A stretch of 64,000 nucleotides of DNA, taken from positions 868,001 through 932,000 of the forward strand of contig OZ244244.1 of NCBI GenBank assembly GCA_965217125.1. The letters are read 5' to 3'. The notes beneath the pieces were generated by a model that was not told where the DNA came from, ran no database searches, and saw only the letters and a list, made by a program, of their open reading frames with translations. Positions 24,869 through 33,774 of this stretch are shown here, in pieces. A program made the position numbers and the translations under genes. The stretch is from JAAOIF01 sp965217125 (GTDB taxonomy: Bacteria > Pseudomonadota > Gammaproteobacteria > PS1 > Pseudothioglobaceae). Position 1 is the stretch's first letter, and each line of letters opens with the position of its first letter.

Positions 24869-25504
24869 CTACTTGCCGGGCACATCGCCCCAAAGTAATT
24901 TGTGCATTTGCACTTGCAAGCGCACATTAAGTTGCTCGGCTAAAATCCAATCAGCCAACTGGGTTGGGGTTATTTGCTCAAACACCGGTGAAAATAATAC
25001 GCCAGCCGATGTGTTATATTTTTTTAAAATATCGACACTCCAATCAAAATCCGCCCTTGAACCCATAACAAATTTAAGTTGATCTTTGTTTGTTAATTTA
25101 GCAATATTATCATACTTATTTTGCTCAGACTCTGCAGAACTTGGGGTTTTAATATCCATCACAATTGATACCAAAGGATTAACTTGCGCAATATCAATAC
25201 TACCACTAGTTTCCAAAGAAACTTGATAATCTTGTTTAATCAACACATCAAGCAAAATATGACAATTTATTTGCGCTAGCGGCTCACCACCGGTCACGCA
25301 AATATATTTAGTATTATATTGTTTGACTTGGCTTAGTATTTCATCAACCGTTAATGGATTATTGCCTTTAAAAGCATACTCAGTATCGCAATAAGTGCAA
25401 CGCAGTGGGCAACCTGTTAGGCGAATAAATACCGTTGGCAAGCCTACTTCACGCGCCTCACCTTGCAATGAATAAAATATTTCTTTAATATTTAAATTGT
25501 TCAT
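24869..25504 (-). CDS. queE: 7-carboxy-7-deazaguanine synthase QueE
   Basis: QueE is a radical-SAM enzyme of the queuosine pathway. I chose the ATG at 25504 (MNNLNIKEIFYSLQGE); an in-frame ATG at 25549 would add 15 unconserved residues lying further inside uvrB. The cluster motif is CPLRCTYC (CX3CX2C), preceded by YSLQGEAREVGLPTVFIRLTGC. VTGGEPLAQ follows. The length of 211 residues is normal. It overlaps the end of uvrB by 20 bases, so the two are transcribed together, while its 3' end faces aroC. Confidence 0.93.
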   Translation of the reverse strand: MNNLNIKEIFYSLQGEAREVGLPTVFIRLTGCPLRCTYCDTEYAFKGNNPLTVDEILSQVKQYNTKYICVTGGEPLAQINCHILLDVLIKQDYQVSLETSGSIDIAQVNPLVSIVMDIKTPSSAESEQNKYDNIAKLTNKDQLKFVMGSRADFDWSVDILKKYNTSAGVLFSPVFEQITPTQLADWILAEQLNVRLQVQMHKLLWGDVPGK

Positions 25505-27473
25505 CTTTAAGTTGTTTAATTTGATTACGCATATCTGCCGCTTGTTCAAATTTTAATTGTTCTGCAAAGGCATACATTTGTTTTTCTAAAATTTTAATTT
25601 GTTTTGCTAATTGCACAGGCGATAATCTGCTAATGATTTTGGAATTATAATCATCAAGGGCTTGTTCGATGTTTGAATTAGTATCTAAAATATTAACAAT
25701 AGGTTTAGAAACGCCCTTAGGTATGATATTGTTATTTTTGTTATAAATTTGCTGTTTTTTGCGCCTGCTATCGGTTTTATCTATGGCGCGTTGCATCGAA
25801 TTTGTTATTCTATCGGCATATAAAATCACCCTGCCATTAATATTACGCGCCGCCCTGCCCATGGTTTGAATTAGTGAGCGTTCAGAACGCAAAAAACCTT
25901 CTTTATCCGCATCTAAAATCGCCACCAAAGATACTTCAGGAATATCCAAACCCTCCCTGAGTAAGTTAATACCTACTAATACATCAAACACGCCAAGCCG
26001 TAAATCACGAATAATTTCCACCCGCTCAACCGTATCAATATCAGAATGTAGGTAGCGAACTTTAACATTATGTTCGCTTAAATAATCGCTCAACTGCTCG
26101 GACATACGCTTGGTTAATGTGGTTACCAGAACGCGCTCACGCTGTTTAACACAATTGTGTATTTCGCTGAGTAAATCATCCACCTGAGTCTCAACTGGGC
26201 GCACCTCAATTGCTGGGTCAAGTAGCCCGGTAGGTCTTAGCACTTGCTCAACAATAACTTTCGAAACCTCTAATTCATATTGTGCTGGAGTGGCTGATAG
26301 CAAAATACATTGCTGCAGTCGCCGTTCAAATTCATCAAACTTTAAGGGACGATTATCTAAGGCTGAGGGCAGACGAAAACCATACTCAACCAGCGTGGTT
26401 TTGCGCGCCCTATCGCCGTTATACATACCGCCGATTTGGCTTACTGTAACATGAGATTCATCCAAAATTACCAAGGCATTATCAGGCAAATAATCCATCA
26501 AAGTTGGTGGTGCTTCGCCTGGATTTCTGTTGGAAAGATAACGCGAATAATTTTCAATACCATTGCAATACCCTAACTCGCGCATCATTTCAATGTCCAT
26601 TTGCACACGCTGAGTCAGGCGCTGTTCTTCAACTAATTTGTTAAGCCCTAACAATTCTTTGCTACGAACTTTAAGCTCGGCTTTAATATCATCCAAAATG
26701 CTCAAAATCTTAGACTTTGGCGTTACATAATGACTTTGTGGATAAATAGTAATGCGTCTTATGGATTGAAGCTTTTCGCCCGTTAGTGGGTCAAACCAAT
26801 AAATCGCCTCAACCTCATCATCAAACATCTCAATACGCACTGCTTGCTCTTCGGAGTCCGCTGGAAAAATATCAATCACCTCGCCTTTAACGCGAAAATG
26901 CCCACGCGTCAATGTCAAATCATTACGCGTGTATTGCATTTGCGATAGGCGCGACAGAATCTCTCGCTGAGCGCTTGCCTCACCGACACTAAGATGCAAC
27001 AACATTTGCATATAACTGTTTGGATCGCCTAATCCGTAAATGGCTGAAACACTAGCAATAATAATCACATCCTCTCGTTCAAGCAAGGCTTTGGTGGCAG
27101 AAAGGCGCATTTGTTCAATCTGCTGATTGATGGAGGCATCTTTTTCAATGTAAGTATCGCTTGCTGGCACATAGGCCTCTGGCTGATAATAATCATAATA
27201 AGAAACAAAATATTCGACTGCATTGTGCGGGAAAAATTCCTTCATCTCACTATACAACTGTGCAGCAAGCGTTTTGTTAGGTGCGATAATAAGGCTGGCT
27301 CGCTTGGTTTGTTTAATCACATTGGCAAGAGTAAAAGTCTTGCCTGAACCAGTAACCCCAAGCAGTGTTTGAAATTTCTCACCCGCATTTATGCCGTCCA
27401 CTAACGCTTTAATAGCTTGAGGTTGATCTCCCATTGGAGAAAATTGCGATTTTAATTGAAAAAATTTACCCAC
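25485..27473 (-). CDS. uvrB: Excinuclease ABC subunit B, UvrB
   Basis: UvrB is the damage-verifying helicase-like subunit of nucleotide excision repair. The 662 residues contain Walker A GVTGSGKT (about 41-48), the damage-probing hairpin YVSYYDYYQPEAYVP, the DESH box, motif VI with QTMGRAARN, and the C-terminal UVR motif that binds UvrC (EQLKFEQAADMRNQIKQL). Length is standard for the family. It is divergent from the aminotransferase gene at 27527 with a 53-base spacer. Confidence 0.97.
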   Translation of the reverse strand: MGKFFQLKSQFSPMGDQPQAIKALVDGINAGEKFQTLLGVTGSGKTFTLANVIKQTKRASLIIAPNKTLAAQLYSEMKEFFPHNAVEYFVSYYDYYQPEAYVPASDTYIEKDASINQQIEQMRLSATKALLEREDVIIIASVSAIYGLGDPNSYMQMLLHLSVGEASAQREILSRLSQMQYTRNDLTLTRGHFRVKGEVIDIFPADSEEQAVRIEMFDDEVEAIYWFDPLTGEKLQSIRRITIYPQSHYVTPKSKILSILDDIKAELKVRSKELLGLNKLVEEQRLTQRVQMDIEMMRELGYCNGIENYSRYLSNRNPGEAPPTLMDYLPDNALVILDESHVTVSQIGGMYNGDRARKTTLVEYGFRLPSALDNRPLKFDEFERRLQQCILLSATPAQYELEVSKVIVEQVLRPTGLLDPAIEVRPVETQVDDLLSEIHNCVKQRERVLVTTLTKRMSEQLSDYLSEHNVKVRYLHSDIDTVERVEIIRDLRLGVFDVLVGINLLREGLDIPEVSLVAILDADKEGFLRSERSLIQTMGRAARNINGRVILYADRITNSMQRAIDKTDSRRKKQQIYNKNNNIIPKGVSKPIVNILDTNSNIEQALDDYNSKIISRLSPVQLAKQIKILEKQMYAFAEQLKFEQAADMRNQIKQLKDEQFKY

Positions 27474-27526
27474 GGCACAACTTTGTGATTAACATAAGAG
27501 ACCAATTTTAACCACTTTAAATAATA

Positions 27527-28693
27527 ATGCTATCAAATCGAATTGAAAAAGTTAAACCCTCTGCCACTCTTGCGATAACTGCAAAAACCAATGAATTAAA
27601 AGCCCAAGGCGCTCAAATTGTATCAATGGGCTCAGGTGAGCCAGATTTTGATACACCTGTCCATATTCAACAGGCTGGCATTGATGCCATTAAAAATGGA
27701 CAAACCCGATACACCGCAGTTGATGGCACGCCTGATTTAAAAAATGCCATTATTGAAAAATTCAAGCGCGATAACAAGTTAGATTATTCAATAACTGAAG
27801 TGATGGTCTCAGCAGGTGGTAAGCAGGTATTCTACAACCTGTGCCAAGCGATATTAAATGACGGCGATGAAGTGATTATCCCCGCGCCTTATTGGGTTAG
27901 CTATCCTGATATGGCAATCTTAGCTGGCGCTAAACCCGTCATTGTAAAAACTGGACTGGAACAAGATTTTAAAATTACGCCCGAGCAGTTAAATAACGCG
28001 ATTACTGATAAAACTAAATTGTTTGTCATTAATAGCCCTTCTAATCCAACCGGTGTGGTTTATTCAAAATCTGAGTTGCGCGCATTGGCAGTTGTATTAA
28101 AAAATCACCCTCAAGTGTTGATTATCAGCGATGATATTTACGAGCATATTCGCTGGCAAGATGCGGATTTTGTTAATATTTTGATGGCAGATGCTGCACT
28201 TAAAAATCGCACAATTATTCTAAATGGTGTTTCTAAAGCCTATGCCATGACAGGCTGGCGTATTGGTTACGGCGCAGGACCTGAGGCTATTATTAAAGCT
28301 ATGAAAAAGGTTCAAGGACAATCCACCTCAAACCCCTGCTCTATAGCTCAAGCAGCAGCATTAGCAGCGCTCAATGGCGATCAAAGTATTATTCAAACTA
28401 TGGTAGTTGCTTTTGCACAGCGGCATGATTTTATTGTCAATGCACTAAATAAAATCCATGGTATCGAATGCCCAGCATCGCAAGGTGCTTTCTACTCTTT
28501 TCCTAAGGTTGAAGGTTTAATTAAGCGTTTAGGGCTTAGCGATGATATAGCGCTATCCACTTACTGCTTGGAAAAACTAAATATCGCCTTAGTGCCGGGC
28601 TCTGCTTTTGGCACTCCGGGTTATGTGCGACTCTCATTTGCTACCAGTATGGACAACATTAAACAAGCTATCGAAAAACTTGCCAGTATCTAA
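27527..28693 (+). CDS. aspC: Class I/II aminotransferase, aspartate aminotransferase type
   Basis: This PLP enzyme probably transfers the amino group between aspartate/glutamate and 2-oxoacids. The 388 residues match the AspC subgroup I-gamma: GSGEPDFDTP near the start, INSPSNPTGVVYS, the PLP-lysine motif GVSKAYAMTGWRIGY, and the substrate-carboxylate arginine in PGYVRLSFA. It stands alone, divergent from uvrB. The narrower substrate cannot be told from sequence; prephenate and aromatic acids are known alternatives in this group. Confidence 0.88.
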   Translation: MLSNRIEKVKPSATLAITAKTNELKAQGAQIVSMGSGEPDFDTPVHIQQAGIDAIKNGQTRYTAVDGTPDLKNAIIEKFKRDNKLDYSITEVMVSAGGKQVFYNLCQAILNDGDEVIIPAPYWVSYPDMAILAGAKPVIVKTGLEQDFKITPEQLNNAITDKTKLFVINSPSNPTGVVYSKSELRALAVVLKNHPQVLIISDDIYEHIRWQDADFVNILMADAALKNRTIILNGVSKAYAMTGWRIGYGAGPEAIIKAMKKVQGQSTSNPCSIAQAAALAALNGDQSIIQTMVVAFAQRHDFIVNALNKIHGIECPASQGAFYSFPKVEGLIKRLGLSDDIALSTYCLEKLNIALVPGSAFGTPGYVRLSFATSMDNIKQAIEKLASI

Positions 28694-28734
28694 ACAATCT
28701 GCAAATAATAAGTGTGCTTGTGTTGTTTGTAATT

Positions 28735-28810
28735 TGGCTCCTCGAGCTGGGCTCGAACCAGCGACAAACGGATTAACAGTCCGTTGCTCTACCAACTGAG
28801 CTATCGAGGA
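28735..28810 (-). tRNA. tRNA-Asn (anticodon GTT)
   Basis: On the minus strand the acceptor TCCTCGA pairs with TCGAGGA. The D arm is GCTC-GAGC. The anticodon stem ACGGA/TCCGT holds CTGTTAA (anticodon GTT), and the T arm is CTGG-TTCGAGC-CCAG. CCA is encoded, unlike in the tRNA-Arg. It lies between the aminotransferase and sulfur globule genes. Confidence 0.96.
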
Positions 28811-28880
28811 ATTATAACAGCGGTATGAGGCGTGAATTATAACGGAAACTCAATTTTAGTCAATCTAAAAACTGCTTTAT

Positions 28881-29027
28881 TTAACAAATTTTTTTGAGCT
28901 GGTTATAATAATTGGCTAATCCTTCATAATAAGCAGCGGATTTAACTTTGACATAAATATTACCTTGTCCAGTGTATTTTGCATCTGCGTTGGCAGAATT
29001 GGTAGTCTTTTTTTTGCTGTGCTGAAA
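28881..29027 (-). pseudogene. Degenerate coding remnant downstream of the sulfur globule gene
   Basis: On the minus strand an open stretch without a start codon encodes a protein-like tail containing NSANADAKYTGQGNIYVKV and AAYYEGLANYYNQLKKIC, ending at TAA (28881-28883). The composition (Ala, Asn, Gly, Tyr) resembles sulfur-globule-type proteins. An in-frame stop lies just upstream (29028-29030) and a T8 run (29008-29015) sits at its edge. Its frame differs from that of the gene at 29054. It could be the former C-terminus of that gene or of a lost paralogue. Confidence 0.4.
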
Positions 29028-29053
29028 TTAATCAGCCACTAACAAGTCTGGAA

Positions 29054-29647
29054 TTACTTAACAGGCTTGTTTGAGTTAGCTCTGCTTTTAGCCATTGCAT
29101 CTGCATAACCTTTAGCATAAGCATCTGCTTGTGCCTTAGCAAAAGCATCAGCCTGGCCTTTAGCATAAGCATCAACTTGACCTTTAGCATTGCCATCAGC
29201 AGCACTATAAGCCTTAGTATCAGTAGTATTTTTGCTGTCAAACTTAAGACCAAAATCTGTGTTGTTCATCCAGTTGTTACCACCTCCAAAAGGTCCCCAG
29301 TTAGAAACGCCATTAAATGGACCAGCGTTAGAACCACCGTTAAATGGACCCCAGTTATTGCTGCCATCAAATGAGCCCCAATTAGAACCACTGTTCATAG
29401 GACTCCAATTGTTATTGCTATTCCAATTATTGCCACCACCAAATGGACTCCAGTTGTTGTTGCCGCTCCAATTATTACCACCGCCAAATGGGCTCCAGTT
29501 GTTATTGCCATTCCAATTATTACCACTGCCAAATGGACTCCAGTTGTTGTTATTCATAGGACTCCAATTATTACCACCCCAGCCTGCTGTTGCTGTAGCT
29601 GAGACTACTATTGTTGCAATCAAGGCTATTTTTGTTATTTTTTTCAT
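29054..29647 (-). CDS. Repetitive secreted protein, probable sulfur globule protein
   Basis: The 197 residues start with a Sec signal peptide (MKKITKIALIATIVVSATATA). Residues about 22-127 are built of Gly/Asn/Trp repeats of the kind NNWSPFGGGNNW, occurring seven or more times with variants (NNWGPFNGGS). A linker DFGLKFDSKNTTDTKAYS follows, then four 8-residue repeats KGQVDAYA, KGQADAFA, KAQADAYA and KGYADAMA (about 158-189). Such low-complexity, aromatic-glycine secreted proteins coat periplasmic sulfur globules in sulfur oxidisers. I infer that role from composition and host type. DNA repeats at 29400-29560 show the array expands by tandem duplication. Confidence 0.65.
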   Translation of the reverse strand: MKKITKIALIATIVVSATATAGWGGNNWSPMNNNNWSPFGSGNNWNGNNNWSPFGGGNNWSGNNNWSPFGGGNNWNSNNNWSPMNSGSNWGSFDGSNNWGPFNGGSNAGPFNGVSNWGPFGGGNNWMNNTDFGLKFDSKNTTDTKAYSAADGNAKGQVDAYAKGQADAFAKAQADAYAKGYADAMAKSRANSNKPVK

Positions 29648-29705
29648 TTTTTTTCCTATTTTTATTTGTTTAGATTATTAATGATACACTACTCAGATGC
29701 TAATA

Positions 29706-30956
29706 TTAACAAACAGCATCAATCATAGCATCGCCAAATTCAGAACAAGACAACAAAGTAGCGCCGTCCATCAATCGTTCAAGGTCATAAGTAACTGTTT
29801 TGTTTTGCATCACAGTTGATATTGCTGTTAATACCATATCAGCCGCCTCACTCCAACCGAGATGCCTAAGCATCATTTCAGCGGAAAGAATAATTGAGCT
29901 GGGATTAACCTTATTAAGCCCCGCGTATTTAGGTGCAGTGCCGTGTGTGGCCTCAAACACAGCGGTAGTATCAGATAGATTTGCACCCGGGGCAATGCCA
30001 ATACCGCCTACTTGTGCAGCTAAGGCATCTGAGATGTAATCACCATTGAGATTAAGTGTGGCAATTACTGAATATTCATCGGGGCGCAATAAAATTTGCT
30101 GCAAGAAAGCATCAGCAATCACATCTTTAATAGTAATAATCGCCCCAGTATTAGGATTGCTAAACTCACACCAAGGACCGTCGCCCATGATTTTAGCGCC
30201 AAATTCAGCTTGTGCTAATTGATAGCCCCAATCTCTAAAACCGCCTTCGGTAAATTTCATAATATTGCCTTTATGCACTAAAGTTACGGAATCTTTGTCG
30301 TTATCAATCGCATATTGAATACTGGCGCGCACTAAGCGCTCTGTCCCCTGCTTAGATACTGGCTTAATGCCAATACTGGAGGTATCAGGAAAGCGAATTT
30401 TAGTTGTGCCCATTTCATTTTGTAGAAAATCGATGAGTTTTTTAACCTCGTTGCTGCCTGCCTTATATTCAATGCCGGCATAGATATCTTCAGAATTTTC
30501 TCTAAAAATCACCATATTAACTTTTTCTGGGGCTTTAACTGGTGTTGGAGTGCCAGTAAAATACTGCACAGGACGCTGGCAAATAAATAAATCAAGCTGC
30601 TGACGAATAGCAACATTTAACGAACGCATACCGCCACCGACCGGAGTGCTTAGTGGGCCTTTAATCGCAACAGCAAACTCTTTAATTGCATCTAAGCTTT
30701 CTTGTGGTAGATATTCACCATATAAATCATTGGCTTTGTCACCAGCATAAACATTCATCCATTGGATGGTCCTTGAGGAGTTATAGGCCTTATCAACAAT
30801 CGCATCAATCACTTTTTTCATCACTAAAGATACATCGCTGCCAATACCATCGCCTTCGATATAGCTAATAATTGGTTGGTTTGGCACTTGAATAACGCCA
30901 TCTTTAAAGGTAATTTTCTCGCCATTTTCTGGCACTTGAATATGTTGATAGTGCAT
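29706..30956 (-). CDS. icd: Isocitrate dehydrogenase (NADP-type)
   Basis: Icd oxidises isocitrate to 2-oxoglutarate. The 416 residues equal the length of E. coli Icd. The substrate loop TPVGGGMRSLNVAIRQ contains the regulatory serine position, and FRENSEDIYAGIEY, VHKGNIMKFTEG and GDYISDALAAQVGGIGIAPGAN are conserved. HGTAPKYAG near the C-terminus contributes to nucleotide binding. In obligate autotrophs with incomplete TCA cycles the enzyme mainly supplies 2-oxoglutarate for glutamate; that is a general statement for the group and not shown here. It stands alone. Confidence 0.96.
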   Translation of the reverse strand: MHYQHIQVPENGEKITFKDGVIQVPNQPIISYIEGDGIGSDVSLVMKKVIDAIVDKAYNSSRTIQWMNVYAGDKANDLYGEYLPQESLDAIKEFAVAIKGPLSTPVGGGMRSLNVAIRQQLDLFICQRPVQYFTGTPTPVKAPEKVNMVIFRENSEDIYAGIEYKAGSNEVKKLIDFLQNEMGTTKIRFPDTSSIGIKPVSKQGTERLVRASIQYAIDNDKDSVTLVHKGNIMKFTEGGFRDWGYQLAQAEFGAKIMGDGPWCEFSNPNTGAIITIKDVIADAFLQQILLRPDEYSVIATLNLNGDYISDALAAQVGGIGIAPGANLSDTTAVFEATHGTAPKYAGLNKVNPSSIILSAEMMLRHLGWSEAADMVLTAISTVMQNKTVTYDLERLMDGATLLSCSEFGDAMIDAVC

Positions 30957-31007
30957 TATTTATCCTAAACTTGAAAGCGTTATTTTAGCATATTCACTTG
31001 TAAAAAT

Positions 31008-32501
31008 TTAAAGAAAATATTGATAGGCTTTATTCTCGGTTTCATTTTGATAAAAATAACCCAATTCATCAAAACTGCGCTCTAAGGCCGCCACATCATT
31101 CACTTGAAAGCCAATCAACACACGGCCAAAATCAGCACCATGATTACGATAATGAAACAAGGATATATTCCAATGAACGCCTATTTTCTTTAAAAAATTC
31201 AACAAAGCGCCAGGATGTTCAGGAAATTCAAATCGATACAATACTTCGTTATCAGTATTAGCACGACCGCCCACCATATAACGAATATGTGTTTTTGCAA
31301 TAGAATTATCGCTCATATCTAACACCTCAAACGAGTTAGATAATTTAGCAATTAATGCCATTTTCTCGCTCTGCCCTGCACTCAAAGCCACACCCACAAA
31401 AATATGCGCCTGTTTTTGATTGCCGTAACGATAATTAAACTCAGTAATCGAATGATTGCCAAGCATTTGACAAAAACTCAAAAAACTGCCCGGCTCCTCA
31501 TTAATAGTAGCAGCTAAAATCGCCTCATTTTGCTCGCCCAAATCCGCTCGTTCTGCCACATAGCGCAAACGGTCAAAATTCATATTAGCACCACTAACAA
31601 TAGCAATTATATTGTTGGCCCGCAGTTGTTTATCTTTAATATATGACTTTGCCCCTGCTAAAGCTAACGCTCCTGATGGTTCAACAATATTACGATTTTG
31701 GTTATAAATATCTTTAATGGCAGCACACATTTCATCATTACTAACCAAAACGCTGTCATCAACTAAATCTTTGGCAAGCCGTAGATTTTCAACACCGATT
31801 TTTTTAACCGCAACACCTTCGGCAAAAATCCCCACTTCATCCAAAACTGCATGGGTGTTTTGCGCGATAGATTCTGTAAATGCCGCTGATTCAAAAGGCT
31901 CAACAGCAATGATTTTAATTGCGGGTCGCTGGGTTTTAATCACACTGGCAATGCCAGCAATCAACCCACCACCGCCAACTGGGACAAAAATATAATCAAT
32001 CTTATCCAATTGTTCTAACAGTTCATAAGCAATCGTAGCCTGACCGGCAATCACATCAATATCATCAAAGGCATGAATAAAAATTTGTCCGTTTTGTTTG
32101 GCAAGTTGTTGTGCAAATTGATAAGCCTCATCATAACTATTACCCAATAACACGATTTTAGCGCCAAATGACTTAACTGAATCTATTTTGATTTGCGGGG
32201 TAATTTTAGGCATCACAATGGTAGCATCAATGCCTAATTTTTTTGCAGAAAAGGCCACGCCTTGTGCATGATTACCAGCTGAGCAGCTAATCACACCTTG
32301 GGCTAATTGCTGTTGGCTTAAACTACGAATTTTGTGATAAGCACCGCGTAATTTAAAGGAATGTACTGGCGTTAGGTCTTCACGCTTTAAATAAATTTGG
32401 TTATCTAAATGCACGCTGATTTGCTCTGCAAAATCCAATCTGGTTTTTGCCACAACCTCACTCACAACAGCTCTATTAATACGACTAACAATGTTTTGCA
32501 T
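31008..32501 (-). CDS. ilvA: Threonine deaminase IlvA (biosynthetic)
   Basis: IlvA converts threonine to 2-oxobutyrate, committing carbon to isoleucine. The 497 residues have an N-terminal PLP domain with the lysine in HSFKLRGAY, the SAGNHAQGVA motif, and the glycine-rich VPVGGGGLIAGIA phosphate loop. The C-terminal regulatory half has two ACT-like domains (about 325-497, with EEPGSFLSFCQMLGNHSITEFNYR and EFPEHPGALLNFLKKIG). This long form is the isoleucine-inhibited biosynthetic enzyme. It overlaps cbbY by 17 bases. ilvD for the same pathway is at 39611. Confidence 0.95.
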   Translation of the reverse strand: MQNIVSRINRAVVSEVVAKTRLDFAEQISVHLDNQIYLKREDLTPVHSFKLRGAYHKIRSLSQQQLAQGVISCSAGNHAQGVAFSAKKLGIDATIVMPKITPQIKIDSVKSFGAKIVLLGNSYDEAYQFAQQLAKQNGQIFIHAFDDIDVIAGQATIAYELLEQLDKIDYIFVPVGGGGLIAGIASVIKTQRPAIKIIAVEPFESAAFTESIAQNTHAVLDEVGIFAEGVAVKKIGVENLRLAKDLVDDSVLVSNDEMCAAIKDIYNQNRNIVEPSGALALAGAKSYIKDKQLRANNIIAIVSGANMNFDRLRYVAERADLGEQNEAILAATINEEPGSFLSFCQMLGNHSITEFNYRYGNQKQAHIFVGVALSAGQSEKMALIAKLSNSFEVLDMSDNSIAKTHIRYMVGGRANTDNEVLYRFEFPEHPGALLNFLKKIGVHWNISLFHYRNHGADFGRVLIGFQVNDVAALERSFDELGYFYQNETENKAYQYFL

Positions 32502-33264
32502 GTAATTCCTTTAAATAATCAACAGTTATATAAGTATGTGAAGTGGCTTCCCCAGCAATTAATGTAGCAGGTTTATCAGCCGCTCCCAAGTGGTTAAAAA
32601 CCGCCATAGCACCCTCAAACTTATGAGAGCGGGTATATTCATTCACAGTAATTAAACTCTTTAAGTTTGCAGCTGTTGCCGAAATAATGCCATTATACGA
32701 GTCTTCAAAGGCGATACAATCTGTGGCATTTAACTTCATTTTTTCCAATACCCAGCAATAAATATCAGCGGCTGGTTTTAGATTAGGCACCACACCGCCT
32801 GCGCCAATTACCTCAAACCAATTTAGTGCTTCACTACCCAAAGTGTTGGTAATTATAGCATCCACATTGGCTTTGGTCGTGGTAGTTGCGATTGCTAATC
32901 TTAAACCTGCAGCCCTTGCTTCGTGCAATAAGCGCGCCACACCGGTTCTTAGAGAAATTGCGCCCTGGTTTACAAAGCCTACATAAATTTGGGTTTTTAA
33001 CGCATGGATTGAGGCGACAAAACTATCTAAATCACTATGTTTATGTTTAGCTTCAAGCTCAAATTCAGGTTTATATTTTGCTAAATAATATTTAATGCGC
33101 AATTGCCCGCCCGTTATTGCTAACAATTTAGCATATAATTCTCTCGACCAGACCCAATCTAATAATAATGTTTCAAATGCCAGATTGAAAGCAAGCAGAT
33201 GCCCATCGCGCTCAGTGTTTGCAAGCGTTCCATCAACATCAAAAATAAGTGCTTTTAGGCTCAT
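32485..33264 (-). CDS. cbbY: HAD phosphatase, CbbY type
   Basis: CbbY removes xylulose-1,5-bisphosphate, a misfire product that blocks Rubisco. The 259 residues contain the HAD nucleophile motif ALIFDVDGTLANTE (Asp9/Asp11), a cap domain with LLDWVWSRELYAKLLAITGG typical of CbbY, and late motifs including IAFEDSYNGI. The LDWxWxxxLYxxLLxITGG signature distinguishes it from generic beta-phosphoglucomutases. It overlaps ilvA. No cbb genes are adjacent, so the link to Rubisco is by family. Together with gph at 37157 it points to an autotroph. Confidence 0.82.
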   Translation of the reverse strand: MSLKALIFDVDGTLANTERDGHLLAFNLAFETLLLDWVWSRELYAKLLAITGGQLRIKYYLAKYKPEFELEAKHKHSDLDSFVASIHALKTQIYVGFVNQGAISLRTGVARLLHEARAAGLRLAIATTTTKANVDAIITNTLGSEALNWFEVIGAGGVVPNLKPAADIYCWVLEKMKLNATDCIAFEDSYNGIISATAANLKSLITVNEYTRSHKFEGAMAVFNHLGAADKPATLIAGEATSHTYITVDYLKELHAKHC

Positions 33265-33353
33265 AATAAATTTATAATAAAAAAAATAAAAAATAAATTG
33301 CTATTTTAAGATAGTTTCGGTAAAAAGATTGTTTTTTATTAAAATATACCATT

Positions 33354-33764
33354 ATGTCAGAGCCTAATTTTCAAAATATTCCTGCTTATCAAGCTACTAA
33401 AAATGAAGACTTTATGAGTTCAGAACAACTTGCACATTTTAAAAACAAGCTAAATGCTTGGTTAGAGCAACTTATTAGCGATGCCGAATCCACCATTAAT
33501 TATATTCAGGAAGATTCTACACAAGTCGCCGATATTAATGACCGCGCAACTCTTGAAGAAGAATTTACATTAGAACTTAGAACTCGCGACCGTGAAAGAA
33601 AACTTATCAACAAAATTGAACAAACCCTGCATTTAATTGAGATCGGTGATTATGGTTATTGCAAAACTTGTGGCACTGAAATTAGCTTGCTACGCTTAGA
33701 AGCCCGCCCTACCGCTGATAAGTGCATCGATTGCAAAACCATTGCTGAAAAGAAAGAAGTTTAA
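33354..33764 (+). CDS. dksA: RNA polymerase-binding transcription factor DksA
   Basis: DksA enters the secondary channel of RNA polymerase and, with ppGpp, adjusts rRNA and biosynthetic promoters. The 136 residues have a coiled coil whose tip carries the DxxDxA motif (DINDRA, about 61-66), followed by TLEEEFTLELRTRDRERKL. The C-terminal zinc finger is intact, CKTCG...CIDC. It has a canonical length and its own promoter space, divergent from cbbY. The ppGpp enzyme for this partnership is at 1-1755. Confidence 0.95.
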   Translation: MSEPNFQNIPAYQATKNEDFMSSEQLAHFKNKLNAWLEQLISDAESTINYIQEDSTQVADINDRATLEEEFTLELRTRDRERKLINKIEQTLHLIEIGDYGYCKTCGTEISLLRLEARPTADKCIDCKTIAEKKEV

Positions 33765-33774
33765 TACAACAGAC

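Noticed and set aside
29400..29560. Regular DNA repeats that might be a CRISPR array
   Set aside because: They are contiguous coding repeats of the globule protein with no unique spacers and no cas genes nearby.
29129..29681. Long open frames on the strand opposite the sulfur globule gene
   Set aside because: They are mirror images of the Gly/Asn/Trp repeats; composition is artificial and no ribosome site is present.
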